From contig OZ241995.1 in assembly GCA_965204465.1 (NCBI GenBank), positions 806,001 through 870,000 on the forward strand: a DNA stretch of 64,000 bases, in the 5' to 3' direction. The stretch is from CBDBES01 sp965204465. GTDB lineage: Bacteria; Spirochaetota; Leptospiria; Turneriellales; CBDBES01. Positions 8,301 to 17,124 of this stretch are shown piece by piece. A program made the translations under genes and the position numbers. Positions within the stretch are counted from its first letter, which is position 1. Each line of letters begins with the position of its first letter. The notes under the pieces are model-generated. The model ran no database searches. It worked only from the letters and a program-made list of their open reading frames with translations, and was not told the DNA's origin.

Positions 8301-9963
8301 TGCAGGTGTGATCAATGGAATAAATTCTCTCTCATTTGGTAATAAATTTTATCTAAGTGTAACCTTTACCAGAGGTACCTCTCCCATGGCCAGCTATAGC
8401 CGAAGGTATCTCTTCAGGAACAATTCTAAATGTGATCAACCAGGCGGGACTATGAATAATTTTCCAATGGATGGTACTCTTGGTACGGGGGCTATGGATG
8501 ATCCATACATTATATGCAACGCAATGCAATTACAGGCAATGAGAGATGATCTTGATGCACATTATAAATTAGGACAGAATATCAATGCTTCTTCCATTGC
8601 TAATTTCATACCTATCGGGAATTGTGGGCCGGATGGTATATGCCGCTCCAACAATGATATTTTAAATCCTCGCTCTGGAGTATCCGAAGATAATGTGGCT
8701 TTTAAAGGTTCCCTGGATGGTATGGGATTTACCATAAGCAATCTTACGATCAATGTTTCTCGAACATCATCTCGCAACTCTACTGCAGGATTATTTGGAA
8801 TAACAGAGGGGGCCGATATCAGGAATATTGGCCTGTCGAATGTGGATATTTCTTCTTTTTCCTCTTCTTCTTCTTTTGTAGGCAGTCTGATAGGGTATGG
8901 CAGTAGCAATGCTCATAGGGTTAGTAGCACTATAACTAATTCCTGGTCTACGGGAAATGTTTCTTCTAGTGGCAATAACTCTTATATAGGCGGTCTGGTA
9001 GGAGAAAATAGTTCCAGTAGTGGATCTAGCCCTGCTGGCAATATAATCAATTCCTGGTTTGCCGGGAATGTTTCTTCTTTTGGCATTAATATTTCTCATG
9101 CAGGGGGCTTGCTAGGAAGGAATGGTTCTAAAAGCAAGATAAGAAATTCCTATTCTACTGGGAATGTTTCTACTTCTTCTTCTACTTCCATTTTTTCTGG
9201 TGCAGGAGGCCTGGTAGGGCTAAATAAAAATTTAGATACTACTATAGCTAATTCCTGGTCTACCGGGAATGTTTTTTCTTCCGGTGCTTCCAATGTAGGA
9301 GGTCTGGTAGGGAGGAATTTTAGGGGTACTATAGTAAACTCCTATTATAATACGGATACTTCAAGCCAAACCAAATCCATAGGTGAAAACTTAGGTGCTA
9401 CTACTACTTGCGTGAGTGGTTTTTCAGCTTCTTCATTCATTATGAATACATCCATTACAGGCAGATGCAAGAGAAATAGCCCAAGGATTTTCTTTAATTG
9501 GCATGCAAGAAATAATGATAATCGCTATGATAGTGACGATAGTGGAGGTATTACCAGTACAGATGCATTCGTATGGGATTTTGGCACCACGTCAGAATAT
9601 CCCATCATCGCCTCTACTCCCGGAACGCCAGATGAACAGGCAGTGAGAATGGCATCTGGCTTCTTACGTTTTTCAAACACCACGATTAGAACGCCTTCTG
9701 CTAGTAACCCTGCGTTCCTTTATAACATAGGCAGTGGCTCCACCAGTATTACTATTTCTGGCACAGGAGTTCAGGGCACTACCGCGGGTAGCTATGCAAT
9801 AGAAGATGCGAACGGTAATGCTTTGACTACACCCACAGTGACGGATACAGGTATGATCAATGGAGTAAGCTCAGGTCCTGCTGAATTTTATCTAAGCGTT
9901 ACCTTTACCAAAGGGACCTCCCCCATGGCAAATTATACCCGCAGGTATAGATTCAAGAGGTAG
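5365..9963 (+). CDS. Large surface lipoprotein: Calx-beta-like repeats plus two GLUG modules
   Basis: A 1532-residue predicted lipoprotein. I start it at 5365 because GGAGGT precedes that ATG and residues 1-21 give a clean lipoprotein signal ending LSLSHC (Cys21). Residues about 35-530 hold three or four Calx-beta-like beta-sandwich repeats of about 130 residues, recognisable by 'EG...Y.V.L...P...V.I' and 'DNDS' ends. From about 545 there are two homologous modules, each with a DLDAHY.LGQ.I.AS opening, a series of GLUG repeats (GGLVG....I.NS.STGNVSS), a TSEYP/EEYPIIAS segment and a terminal beta domain. GLUG repeats occur in adhesins and IgA-protease-like proteins. The likely role is adhesion or surface display; no enzymatic motif was seen. 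Serine runs are coded by TCT/TTC triplet repeats. Confidence 0.85.
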   Translation: MKKNIFCSMIAIAAILSLSHCKSDENDLDSAAGINYRVSDVENLPPSINMNEGGAPYKYTVVLNSAPSASVTISINLSDNSPDNLEISSRENMASGPSGSIELIFTNTNWNQPQMVSLTLKEDENTNGNQNITITHSSISSQSGYNSLSRALMISTTDNDSPGFTYAREDNSALPNTIRLAEGNTDIDYRYTISLNTPPSADVRLTISLPVETPDNLKLYSGEVIIGAGESTELVFLSGEQAPKTITLTLEADDIDSENVNITIAHFSTSDDSDYNSHSHDIMVSTANNDTAGVATGRNNLFSIDFRITLIEVDTTDIANEYAIKLKTEPLDNVTITIGVSLDAPFNFMIKKENGDDSIGGGESIQLTFTPDNWNSLQKVKLMLMDDNISTGNQDVVITHTLISDDPKYNDQRLRIIVTLQDDEVPTIMTPSTLEVKEGGDSDINISISHQPAQTVVITLTETSNEASIVPGFLVFTPDDWNTPKTSKVSIVDNTESTSSRTFNLSYSATVSNITNPYHGIRIADTTVIIKEDDPICNRSDANSKTDFSGGNYGMGTQILPYIICNAVQLQSMKDDLDAHYELGQDIDASSIADFTPIGNCGIDGTCNNNDDLPFKGFLDGRGFIISDLTVNSSAASGSATVGLFGIIKQANINNIGLLNINISSSSSSSFSSYIGGLVGLNTNSSIITNSWSTGNVSSTSSIDRSFIGGLVGVNLDSRIMNSYFTGNVSSSASDSYAGGLVGSNNDNSTIINSYSTGNVSSSATGVSAAGGLVGSNNNNSTIINSYSTGNVFSTGNEGGLVGNSYQSKITSSYFDKDTSGLTGSVGEARFSIHNCVGGITSNLLKTLTASQNCSPQSIFQDWHADNNDNRYDSNGDGVLDDFVWNFGTNEEYPIIASIPGTADEQAVRMASDLLRFSNTSIGKPSSTDPVFFYDIIDTTMDITISGIGVQGTTAGNYAIEDAVDAVGDALATPPTVTNAGVINGINSLSFGNKFYLSVTFTRGTSPMASYSRRYLFRNNSKCDQPGGTMNNFPMDGTLGTGAMDDPYIICNAMQLQAMRDDLDAHYKLGQNINASSIANFIPIGNCGPDGICRSNNDILNPRSGVSEDNVAFKGSLDGMGFTISNLTINVSRTSSRNSTAGLFGITEGADIRNIGLSNVDISSFSSSSSFVGSLIGYGSSNAHRVSSTITNSWSTGNVSSSGNNSYIGGLVGENSSSSGSSPAGNIINSWFAGNVSSFGINISHAGGLLGRNGSKSKIRNSYSTGNVSTSSSTSIFSGAGGLVGLNKNLDTTIANSWSTGNVFSSGASNVGGLVGRNFRGTIVNSYYNTDTSSQTKSIGENLGATTTCVSGFSASSFIMNTSITGRCKRNSPRIFFNWHARNNDNRYDSDDSGGITSTDAFVWDFGTTSEYPIIASTPGTPDEQAVRMASGFLRFSNTTIRTPSASNPAFLYNIGSGSTSITISGTGVQGTTAGSYAIEDANGNALTTPTVTDTGMINGVSSGPAEFYLSVTFTKGTSPMANYTRRYRFKR
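7000..9960 (+). repeat. Tandem duplication of a GLUG module inside the lipoprotein gene
   Basis: Two copies, about 7000-8430 and 8431-9960, share the same order of motifs. Both contain ATATGCAATGCA-type text, GATGATCTTGATGCACATTA, then GLUG repeats, CCTATTATCGCC/CCCATCATCGCC, GACGAACAAGC/GATGAACAGGC, and the ending ACCTTTACCA-AG-GG-ACCTC. Copy number of the internal GLUG units differs, so units have been gained or lost since the duplication. Confidence 0.7.
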
Positions 9964-10070
9964 AACTACTGGTATACCTTTTATTGTGTTCATCATAAAG
10001 AAGATGCGCTGGCGATGATCTCAATATAGCTGTATAGGTACAAAACATGGATGTTTTTCACTAAAGATTT

Positions 10071-10343
10071 CTATATATTAGGGATTGTTCTTTTATTTTT
10101 AAGTTTTTTAAGAAAAAGTTCTTCTTTTTGTTTTCGGGTTAATTTTTGTATTTGCATTTCTCTTTTATATGCGTTGCCCAGTGTATCACAATGTTCATAA
10201 TATAGAAGATCTACTGGTAATCTGCCTCTGGTATATTTTGCAGCCTTTCCTTTTTGATGTTTAAGCAACCTTTTGTTTAGATCAATAGCACTACCCGTAT
10301 AATATGTACCGTCAGAGCATTTTAATATATATATATAGGCCAT
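10071..10343 (-). CDS. GIY-YIG nuclease-superfamily protein
   Basis: A 90-residue single-domain GIY-YIG protein of the YhbQ/UPF0213 type, normal length. It reads YIYILKCSDGTYYTGSA in place of the GIY...YIG signature, followed by the conserved Arg and His region (NKRLLKHQKGKAAKYTRGRLP), with a late Glu (YKREMQIQKL). Such proteins are assumed to be DNA nucleases, but cellular roles are mostly unknown. It is last in the minus-strand run beginning at htpG and converges on the GLUG lipoprotein gene. Confidence 0.85.
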   Translation of the reverse strand: MAYIYILKCSDGTYYTGSAIDLNKRLLKHQKGKAAKYTRGRLPVDLLYYEHCDTLGNAYKREMQIQKLTRKQKEELFLKKLKNKRTIPNI

Positions 10344-10385
10344 ATTTATTAAAACATTGGAAATTTACTTCCGGATCAAAAGACA

Positions 10386-11348
10386 TTAAGCATTCAATAA
10401 AGATTTCTTGAAATAAGAAATAACGGTTTCGAGAATCATTCCTTGTTGTGATACTTCTTCTTCTGTATTATGCTTTGTAAAAATATGCATCTCTTTAGGA
10501 GCATTGATCTTATGAAACAATGAAAAGGCACCTTTAGAAGCTGATACAGGATGTTCTAGATTTACAAGCATTCCAGTGGGTACCTGGATCATATTAGTAA
10601 AAAGTAATCCATCGAAGTATTGCAATGTATTCAAAGCCTGTTTTTTATTTACAAGGCGCTTTTTGATCGCTTCTTTAATTTCCATTGCATAAAAAGCCTT
10701 GGATAAATTCTGAGTCAATTTAAGATTACAAAAAGAAGGATATTGAAGTAACTGACTTTTTATTTTTTGTTTCATAAAAGAAGTAACAAATAAAGCCATG
10801 ATGGAGCCGATGCCTTTTCCCCATACACCAATTTTATTTTGATCAATCTCTTTTCTATTATGGATCATCTCCATAAAACGGTAGCTATCCAATAATAGAT
10901 TTTTCATGTAATAATTTTTTTTATCATTCAATCTTTCCCTGAAATATCCATAACTTTCTTTGGTATTCCCATTTATATCGGTATTTACTTCTAAAGAATT
11001 TTCATGTCCTCTTAGGCGAATTACAAATTGTCCAAAGCCAGCCTCTGCAATTGAATTAAAAAGCTTAGGGTGTTCCTGGTAATCAGGAAAAATGACAATG
11101 AGGGGAACATTCTTTTTAAATTTACGCGGAGCCAGGAATCGGGCGGTAAGCTTATAATGGTTCATGCTATCAAATCTGGTAGTATAATTTATTTCGGATG
11201 AAACCCTTGTGGAGGTTTTTTTATTGATTTTTGTGCTCAAAGGAATTTTTTTTAAACCCTGCAATTCTTTTTTCCAAAAATCCAGCCAATCGACAGGCCT
11301 TTCTATTTTGGTATCGAAAGTATTATAGCATTCATCAAAAAGAGACAT
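10386..11348 (-). CDS. Acetyl-xylan-esterase-like alpha/beta hydrolase lacking the nucleophile serine
   Basis: A 320-residue protein with the AXE1/cephalosporin-C-deacetylase layout: family opening with PVDWLDFWKKEL, the strand and turn IVIFPDYQEHP (the Tyr that helps form the oxyanion pocket), and GHENS. At the nucleophile elbow the family normally has GGSQGG; here the text is GVWGKGIGSIMAL, so Ser is replaced by Gly. The later acidic residue is also not evident (GMLVNLEHPVS), while the His is kept (FTKHNTEEE). It is therefore probably not an active esterase. No signal peptide. It sits 22 bases after argF in the same direction. Confidence 0.7.
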   Translation of the reverse strand: MSLFDECYNTFDTKIERPVDWLDFWKKELQGLKKIPLSTKINKKTSTRVSSEINYTTRFDSMNHYKLTARFLAPRKFKKNVPLIVIFPDYQEHPKLFNSIAEAGFGQFVIRLRGHENSLEVNTDINGNTKESYGYFRERLNDKKNYYMKNLLLDSYRFMEMIHNRKEIDQNKIGVWGKGIGSIMALFVTSFMKQKIKSQLLQYPSFCNLKLTQNLSKAFYAMEIKEAIKKRLVNKKQALNTLQYFDGLLFTNMIQVPTGMLVNLEHPVSASKGAFSLFHKINAPKEMHIFTKHNTEEEVSQQGMILETVISYFKKSLLNA

Positions 11349-11370
11349 ATATTAAAGTTATACTCCAAAT

Positions 11371-12306
11371 TTACTGAAAATATAAAAAGTTTAATAGTGC
11401 GATTTGAGTATATAAGCGATTTTCTGCTTGCTTAAATATTCTACTTTTAGGTGAAGAGAAAACTTCTTGTGTAATCTCTTCTCCTTTATGAGCTGGCAAA
11501 CAGTGAAGTATGATAGCAGATTCATCTGCCAATTGGACGATTCGCTGGTTTAATTGATAGGGTTGCAGAATTTTTTTTCTTGCTTCTTTTTCAGTTTCTT
11601 TCCCCATAGAAGTCCATGTGTCTGTATACAAAACATGGCTATTTTTAACCATTTCCTCCAGATCTTCAGAAATAATAATATTGGCCTTCTGGGATAAAGT
11701 AAAATCAATGATGTTTTGGTCTGGTTGAAATTCTTTGGGAGAAGCGATCTTTAGCTCAACAGGAACATGAATAGAAGCCAGCATCAGAGAATGACATACA
11801 TTATTACTTCCATCTCCCATATAACAAACTGAAATCTTATCGATTTCTTCAATCTGTTCTGCATTGCTAGGTTCATTCCAATTTTTTTCTTCCAAGATGG
11901 TCATGAAATCAGCTAAAGCCTGGCATGGATGATGTTTGTCCGAAAGAGCATTGATTATAGGAATGCTTACTAAAGAAGATAATTTTTGAAGCAGATCATG
12001 GGAATGAGTACGTATCACTAGACCATCCAGGTAACGAGAAAGAACCTGTATTGTATCGCCAATACTCTCTCCTCTGGAAAGTTGCATATTATTTTGATCT
12101 AATATAATGGGATTCCCTCCTAATTGATGAATAGCAACCTGAAAAGAAACAATCGTGCGGGTAGATGGCTTTTCAAATAAAAGGCCAATATTTTTACCTT
12201 GCAAAATAGGTCTGGATGATCCGAGATTTTTTTTTACCTGAAAAGACTCTTTAAGTATGTGATAAAAGTTTTCTTTGGAGATATCCTTGAGACTAACAAA
12301 AGACAC
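11371..12306 (-). CDS. argF: Ornithine carbamoyltransferase
   Basis: A 311-residue enzyme that joins carbamoyl phosphate to ornithine to make citrulline in arginine synthesis. Carbamoyl-phosphate binding residues STRT are at 48-51, the HPCQ motif follows (DKHHPCQALAD), the ornithine-side SMG loop is DTWTSMGKE, and the catalytic cysteine segment is HCLPAHKGEEIT. Length is typical. It lies five bases after the SPOR-domain gene and is probably co-transcribed with it and coaE. No other arginine gene is in the window. Confidence 0.95.
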   Translation of the reverse strand: MSFVSLKDISKENFYHILKESFQVKKNLGSSRPILQGKNIGLLFEKPSTRTIVSFQVAIHQLGGNPIILDQNNMQLSRGESIGDTIQVLSRYLDGLVIRTHSHDLLQKLSSLVSIPIINALSDKHHPCQALADFMTILEEKNWNEPSNAEQIEEIDKISVCYMGDGSNNVCHSLMLASIHVPVELKIASPKEFQPDQNIIDFTLSQKANIIISEDLEEMVKNSHVLYTDTWTSMGKETEKEARKKILQPYQLNQRIVQLADESAIILHCLPAHKGEEITQEVFSSPKSRIFKQAENRLYTQIALLNFLYFQ

Positions 12307-12311
12307 AATAA

Positions 12312-12920
12312 TTAAATTTTTCTTCTTAAAACAAGGGCTTCCTGTTTAGTGAATTTATTTCTTATTTTTTGGCTTAAGAGCTCCATTTTTTGCTTATTTT
12401 TGCTTTTGCCGGCTCTTACAAAATAATAGCGAATACCCTTATCAATACGCGCATTGAGTCTTTTTTTCATTATGTCTTTCAAGAGCCTTTTGGCATCCTT
12501 TTCATGTACGAAAGCTCCTAATTGGACTGTATAATAATATTCTGCTGATCTGGAAGATGGTACAATAGATTTTGTGGGATTATTATAGCGCCTTGCCAGA
12601 GGGTCTGGCTTTATTAGTATCTTATTTTTATTTCGTAAAGAAAATTCCTTTAAATCGAGTGGAGGCACGGCTCTGGAATATCTATTTTCAGATAATTTTT
12701 TATTTTTTAAAGGTTCATCTGGTTTTTTTCGGGAAAATAGTAGAGAAATATCCCTTTGCATTTCTTTTTCAATAGCCCCTTTATGTTCAGCAGCAGATAA
12801 AGAATTCATTCCCCCTATTTTGATCCCTATCCACAAAGTAGTCCCCAATAGAACGAATAAGATGACTGATAAAGTAAATAGTCTTTTAGAATTTAGATTC
12901 ACAACATATAAATATTTCAT
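12312..12920 (-). CDS. SPOR-domain membrane protein
   Basis: A 202-residue protein with a short cytoplasmic start, one membrane segment at about residues 15-35 (LFTLSVILFVLLGTTLWIG), a basic linker, and a C-terminal SPOR domain from about 125 (YYYTVQLGAFVHEKDAKRL to the end). SPOR domains bind denuded peptidoglycan glycan strands and recruit proteins to division sites, so a role in cell-wall or septum biology is likely. It lies between coaE and argF, 27 bases after coaE. Confidence 0.85.
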   Translation of the reverse strand: MKYLYVVNLNSKRLFTLSVILFVLLGTTLWIGIKIGGMNSLSAAEHKGAIEKEMQRDISLLFSRKKPDEPLKNKKLSENRYSRAVPPLDLKEFSLRNKNKILIKPDPLARRYNNPTKSIVPSSRSAEYYYTVQLGAFVHEKDAKRLLKDIMKKRLNARIDKGIRYYFVRAGKSKNKQKMELLSQKIRNKFTKQEALVLRRKI

Positions 12921-12947
12921 TTAGCTTTCTCTAATCTCTCCTTAAAA

Positions 12948-13601
12948 TTATTTAAGATATATTTTCCGCCATACCTTCTCAATTTGCTTCTTTAAAAATT
13001 GAAAATCTTTTACATTTTCTATTACATGATCGGCTGATTTTATTTTTTTTTCAATAGAAATTTGTGTATTCAGCCTTTTATATATATCTTCTTTAGGTAT
13101 CCCTATTCTTTTATGGATTCTCTCTACCGCTATTTCAGGAGGGGCATAGACCACTATGGTTTTTTTTACTTTTCTATGCAATCCTGTTTCAAAAAGCAAA
13201 GGAGAATCATATATAATGATCTTAGAAGTAGGAAGAGTATTCAGCTTTTTCTTTAAAACTCTTCTTACCTCTGGGTGTATGATACGGTTCAAACATTTTA
13301 ATAGTTTAGGGTCTGAGAATACAAGTTCTGCAAGCACATTTCGATTAATTTTTTTCTCTGTTTTATCAAAAATGATCTTATTTATTTTTTTAATGGCATG
13401 TGGTTCTAGCTGCTTATCTATTTTACGGATCACTCTATCAAATTTATCATAATTAGAATTCATCACCTGCTTTGCGATTTCATCCGCACTAATTATAATT
13501 GCCCCATATTTTTGGAAAATATTTGCTGCGGTTGACTTTCCGGATCCCATGATCCCTGTAAGACCATAAATTTTCTTATAAATATTCTTTTTTAAGATCA
13601 T
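12948..13601 (-). CDS. coaE: Dephospho-CoA kinase
   Basis: A 217-residue P-loop kinase catalysing the last step of coenzyme A synthesis, phosphorylation of the ribose 3'-OH. The P-loop GIMGSGKST is at residues 16-24, followed by the family segment IISADEIAKQV and the lid region (NRIIHPEVRRVLKK, then YDSPLLFETGLHRKVKKTIVVYAP). Length fits the family. It is preceded by the CcmB-like gene and followed by the SPOR-domain gene, all on the minus strand. Confidence 0.95.
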   Translation of the reverse strand: MILKKNIYKKIYGLTGIMGSGKSTAANIFQKYGAIIISADEIAKQVMNSNYDKFDRVIRKIDKQLEPHAIKKINKIIFDKTEKKINRNVLAELVFSDPKLLKCLNRIIHPEVRRVLKKKLNTLPTSKIIIYDSPLLFETGLHRKVKKTIVVYAPPEIAVERIHKRIGIPKEDIYKRLNTQISIEKKIKSADHVIENVKDFQFLKKQIEKVWRKIYLK

Positions 13602-13673
13602 ATTTATTTTATAGTTTCTTTAGAGTACTGATATATATTGTTCAATGTACCAAGCTTAAAATGAAAACTATAT

Positions 13674-14414
13674 TTAATCCTCCAATAAAATATCATAGTA
13701 GAAATTTCCTACTCCCATATAAAAAAATAAACAGCCGAGTAAGATCATAAAAGGCTTATTCTCTATACTCCAAAATGAATTACCCTGGGATATTTCAGCC
13801 ATTTGTACAGCGGAAAGCAAAGAAGGTAAAATCAAAGGGAAAAAAAGGATTAATAGCATCACCAAATAGAACCTGGATTGGATTACCATCAGCGCGCTAA
13901 ATACTCCCAGATATGCCATTGCTAAAGAAAATAAAATCCCAGAAAAATAGAGTCTTCTTAAATGTTCCCAATCTTCCATAAAAAAGTCCTGAGTAAAAAA
14001 CATGCCCCATACAAAGACCTCTATAAGCCATAGAGCAATGAATCCAAAAAAAACAGCTAAAGATTTAACGAAAAAAATACTGCTCCCATCTATCTTATTA
14101 AGTTTAAATATCCTGTATACCGAATTTTCTTTTTCCCATTCCTGGGATATGATTAAAATAAACAAACAGCTTATAAAATGGACTAACCATAAAAAAACAA
14201 TGTTCCCTTTGAAATTCTCAGTAGGATATAAATATAAGAATCTACAAAGAGCCAATAGGCTAATGGAAAAAATAATAGATACACCAAAAGAATAAGAGCG
14301 AATGAATAAAAGGTATATCTCTTTTCTGAAAATATTTACTAGTCTTTTGATTTGGATTTTAATTGTCTTAAAATATTTCCTAATTCTTTTTGGCTCTTTC
14401 CATAGGCCTTCCAA
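13674..14414 (-). CDS. CcmB-like ABC exporter membrane protein
   Basis: A polytopic protein of up to 246 residues with about six membrane segments. The order of elements matches the haem-exporter permease CcmB: FRKEIYLLFIRSYSFG, then SQEWEKENSVYRIFKLNKIDGSSIFFVKSL, and late SRFYLVMLLILFFPLILPSLL. CcmB works with ATPase CcmA in cytochrome c maturation, but no ccmA or ccmC is next to it. The start is uncertain. The only ATG (14414) makes the gene overlap the UPF0182 gene by 76 bases, and the first 25 residues look unlike the family, so a rare start nearer 14340 is possible. Confidence 0.65.
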   Translation of the reverse strand: MEGLWKEPKRIRKYFKTIKIQIKRLVNIFRKEIYLLFIRSYSFGVSIIFSISLLALCRFLYLYPTENFKGNIVFLWLVHFISCLFILIISQEWEKENSVYRIFKLNKIDGSSIFFVKSLAVFFGFIALWLIEVFVWGMFFTQDFFMEDWEHLRRLYFSGILFSLAMAYLGVFSALMVIQSRFYLVMLLILFFPLILPSLLSAVQMAEISQGNSFWSIENKPFMILLGCLFFYMGVGNFYYDILLED

Positions 14415-17050
14415 TCTGTTTTTTGTAGAGCTCCTTGAGATTCTGTGTATTTTTGTAGTGCCCTATTTATAAGTTTATTCAATGAATTTTCCTTTCCATC
14501 CGCAAATGGATATTCTGCGGACGATCCTATTGTCAGATCCTCGTTAAAAATAGCAGAAAGACTTTCTTTTAGACTTTCTCTCATTACGATCTTATTTTTA
14601 TAGGCTGCAATGACTCTTTTTAGTTCAGGCATTTGGCTTTGTTCTGCCTTTAAATATAGAGGCTCTATATACAAAATGTTTCCCCCTATCGGGATCGTAA
14701 GCAAATTTCCTCTGATCACGCTAGAACCTTTTTGATTCCATAAAGTCAATACTTCTGATATTTTAGGTTCCTGGTCGATTCTAGCCTCTATTTGCATTGG
14801 CCCGTATACCAACTCTTTTTTAGGAAACTCATACAATAATAATTTCCCATATTTATCCCCATCAGAACTCGCAGCCATCCAGGAGATCATATTTTTCTTA
14901 TTTACAGGCGTGAATGGCAATATTAGCATAAATTCCTCTTGTTTACTTTCGGGTAATTTCATGATGATGTAATAAGGTTCCATTGCCTGTTCTGTATTCT
15001 CATATATTTCTGTAGGTAATTTCCACATGTCTTCTTTATTATAAAAAACAGTTGGGTTGCTCATATGATATGTAGTATATATGTGGGCTTGTACTTTAAA
15101 AAGATCTTGCGGATAGCGAAAATGTTTAATTAGATCCGATGCTATGGAATCTTTATTCTTAAATAAACCAGGAAATATTTTTCTATATGTTTTTAATAAC
15201 GGATCTTTTTCATCTACTACCACAAAATCCACTGACCCATTATAGGCATCTACGATCACTTTGACAGAATTTCTAAGATAATTTAAATTTCCATTTTGAA
15301 CTGGTTGGGCATAAGGATAGAAATTACTTTTTGTGTATGCATCTATGATCCAATAAAGCCTTCCATCTGAAATAACAATGTATGGGTCATTATCATATCT
15401 TAAAAAAGGAGCTATCTTGTATACTCTATCCAATATATTTCGATGATAATGCACCTTCGTTTTAGAAGTTAAATAATTAGAGATAAGTATTTTTATACTT
15501 TTGAAATGCAAGGAATATACGATCTTTCTAAAAAGAGAATGTAGAGGAACCCCTTTATCCCCTTCGTACCGACTGAATTTATTTTCATTCCCTAAAGGAT
15601 AGTCAAACTCTTTTGTTGTTGTGCCTGTGAAAATATAATCGTTTGTTTCTTCCCCATAATATATCTCAGGCCTCTTAATAGAAATATCTATATTAGAAAC
15701 AGGCGGGATATCTTTTATATAGAAATCAGGAAGTCCATTTGCTGCTACACGATTTACAGGACTCATCACCACACCATATCCATGGGTATATTTAAGTCTT
15801 TGGTTTACCCAGGTTTTGGCCTTTTCAGGCACCTGCGCATAAGAAAGTTCTCTTGCGGCCAGCATTACCTGACGGTATTTTCCGTTGATGAAATATCGAT
15901 CTATGTCTACATCCCTGAATTTATAGTAGAGCCTTATTTCCTGCAGTTGCTTATAAGTACTCAGTAGAGGTCTCCAATCCCAGAGCCGGATATTTTCAAT
16001 AGAACTCCTATTTTCTATGAGTTTTTTACGATCGATACTATCCTGGATCAAATAAGGACTGCGTTCTACTTTTGCCAGGTCATAGGCCAGACGAGTATAT
16101 TTAATATTATTCTCTATGTAAGGTAGTTCTTTTTCTAATTCATTTGGTTCCACTGTGAATTTCTGTTGAAAGGTAGGATAGATCACCTCAAAACAGATGA
16201 AAGAAATTCCAAAAAGTGTTAGGGCTGAAAATAGAAGCCTGATTCCTTTTTTCCAAAATACAGATGAAAGGATCAATAAAGCACTTAATATGGTTACAAT
16301 ACTCATCACATAGCTGGCCAATATACCAGCATTGGCATCCGTATAACCTGCCCCAAAGACAGCACCTGAATCTGAGTATAGCAATTCATATCTATCGAAC
16401 CAAAACCCAACGGCAAAATTAAGGGCTAAGAGCATTAAAAGAAAACTAAGATGAAATTTAACCTTGCTAAGATAGGGATTGCTCCATGTCTTTACAAAGT
16501 GCATTGCTCCTTTTAAAAAATATACAAATGCCACCATCATAATGGATATGATCACCAAGGTAAGAGCCCAGCCTTTCAAACCTGTATAAAAAGGCAATTT
16601 GAAGAAATAGAATCCAATATCCAGACCAAAAATAGGATCGGATACCCCGAATTCAGAACGATTCATGTATTTTAAGATCGTCTCCCACCAGCCAATGCTA
16701 GTAGAAGCACTTAAAAAAGAGAGAACAGCAATGCCGGCTAATCCAATGATATACATTATTTTATCGGCGGGTAAAGAAATGTCCTCAAAGGAACGAGTAT
16801 CTCTGCTCTTTGTAAATCGAAAAGCAAGATGCATGTTGGCCCAAAGAAAGAGAAAAAAGATAATGAAAGAGCTTATGAATATGATTAATTTTGTATTGAA
16901 GATACTCCAGAAGACAGCTTCTTGCTCTATTACATTGAACCACCAATTATCGGTTAAAAGATGAATAGATCCATTAAATACTATAATGAGCAGAATAAAA
17001 ACGGAAAGTAGGATGATATTTTTTTTGCTCATTAAAACAGGTGGGTCCAT
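14339..17050 (-). CDS. UPF0182 family large membrane protein
   Basis: A 903-residue protein of the UPF0182 (COG1615) family, normal length. The first 300 residues hold about seven membrane segments (starting IILLSVFILLIIVFNGSIHLL), then a large extracytoplasmic domain with the family motifs ENNIKYTRLAYDL, YGVVMSPVNRV, PEIYYGEETNDYIFTGT and TTYHMSNPTVFYNKED. A Lys/Glu/Ser-rich tail follows. Function is unknown; the family is widespread in actinobacteria, cyanobacteria and spirochaetes. It is between htpG (74 bases upstream) and the CcmB-like gene. Confidence 0.93.
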   Translation of the reverse strand: MDPPVLMSKKNIILLSVFILLIIVFNGSIHLLTDNWWFNVIEQEAVFWSIFNTKLIIFISSFIIFFLFLWANMHLAFRFTKSRDTRSFEDISLPADKIMYIIGLAGIAVLSFLSASTSIGWWETILKYMNRSEFGVSDPIFGLDIGFYFFKLPFYTGLKGWALTLVIISIMMVAFVYFLKGAMHFVKTWSNPYLSKVKFHLSFLLMLLALNFAVGFWFDRYELLYSDSGAVFGAGYTDANAGILASYVMSIVTILSALLILSSVFWKKGIRLLFSALTLFGISFICFEVIYPTFQQKFTVEPNELEKELPYIENNIKYTRLAYDLAKVERSPYLIQDSIDRKKLIENRSSIENIRLWDWRPLLSTYKQLQEIRLYYKFRDVDIDRYFINGKYRQVMLAARELSYAQVPEKAKTWVNQRLKYTHGYGVVMSPVNRVAANGLPDFYIKDIPPVSNIDISIKRPEIYYGEETNDYIFTGTTTKEFDYPLGNENKFSRYEGDKGVPLHSLFRKIVYSLHFKSIKILISNYLTSKTKVHYHRNILDRVYKIAPFLRYDNDPYIVISDGRLYWIIDAYTKSNFYPYAQPVQNGNLNYLRNSVKVIVDAYNGSVDFVVVDEKDPLLKTYRKIFPGLFKNKDSIASDLIKHFRYPQDLFKVQAHIYTTYHMSNPTVFYNKEDMWKLPTEIYENTEQAMEPYYIIMKLPESKQEEFMLILPFTPVNKKNMISWMAASSDGDKYGKLLLYEFPKKELVYGPMQIEARIDQEPKISEVLTLWNQKGSSVIRGNLLTIPIGGNILYIEPLYLKAEQSQMPELKRVIAAYKNKIVMRESLKESLSAIFNEDLTIGSSAEYPFADGKENSLNKLINRALQKYTESQGALQKTDWKAYGKSQKELGNILRQLKSKSKD

Positions 17051-17124
17051 TTAATTGAAATGGCAATATAATATGAGCTCTTTCTGTTTCTTGTTCTGAT
17101 ATAAAGCATTCATGAACATATATA

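Noticed and set aside
10042..10057. AAAACATGGATGTTTT as a terminator between the lipoprotein and GIY-YIG genes
   Set aside because: The stem is short and AT-only apart from one pair, and the loop is too tight for full pairing.
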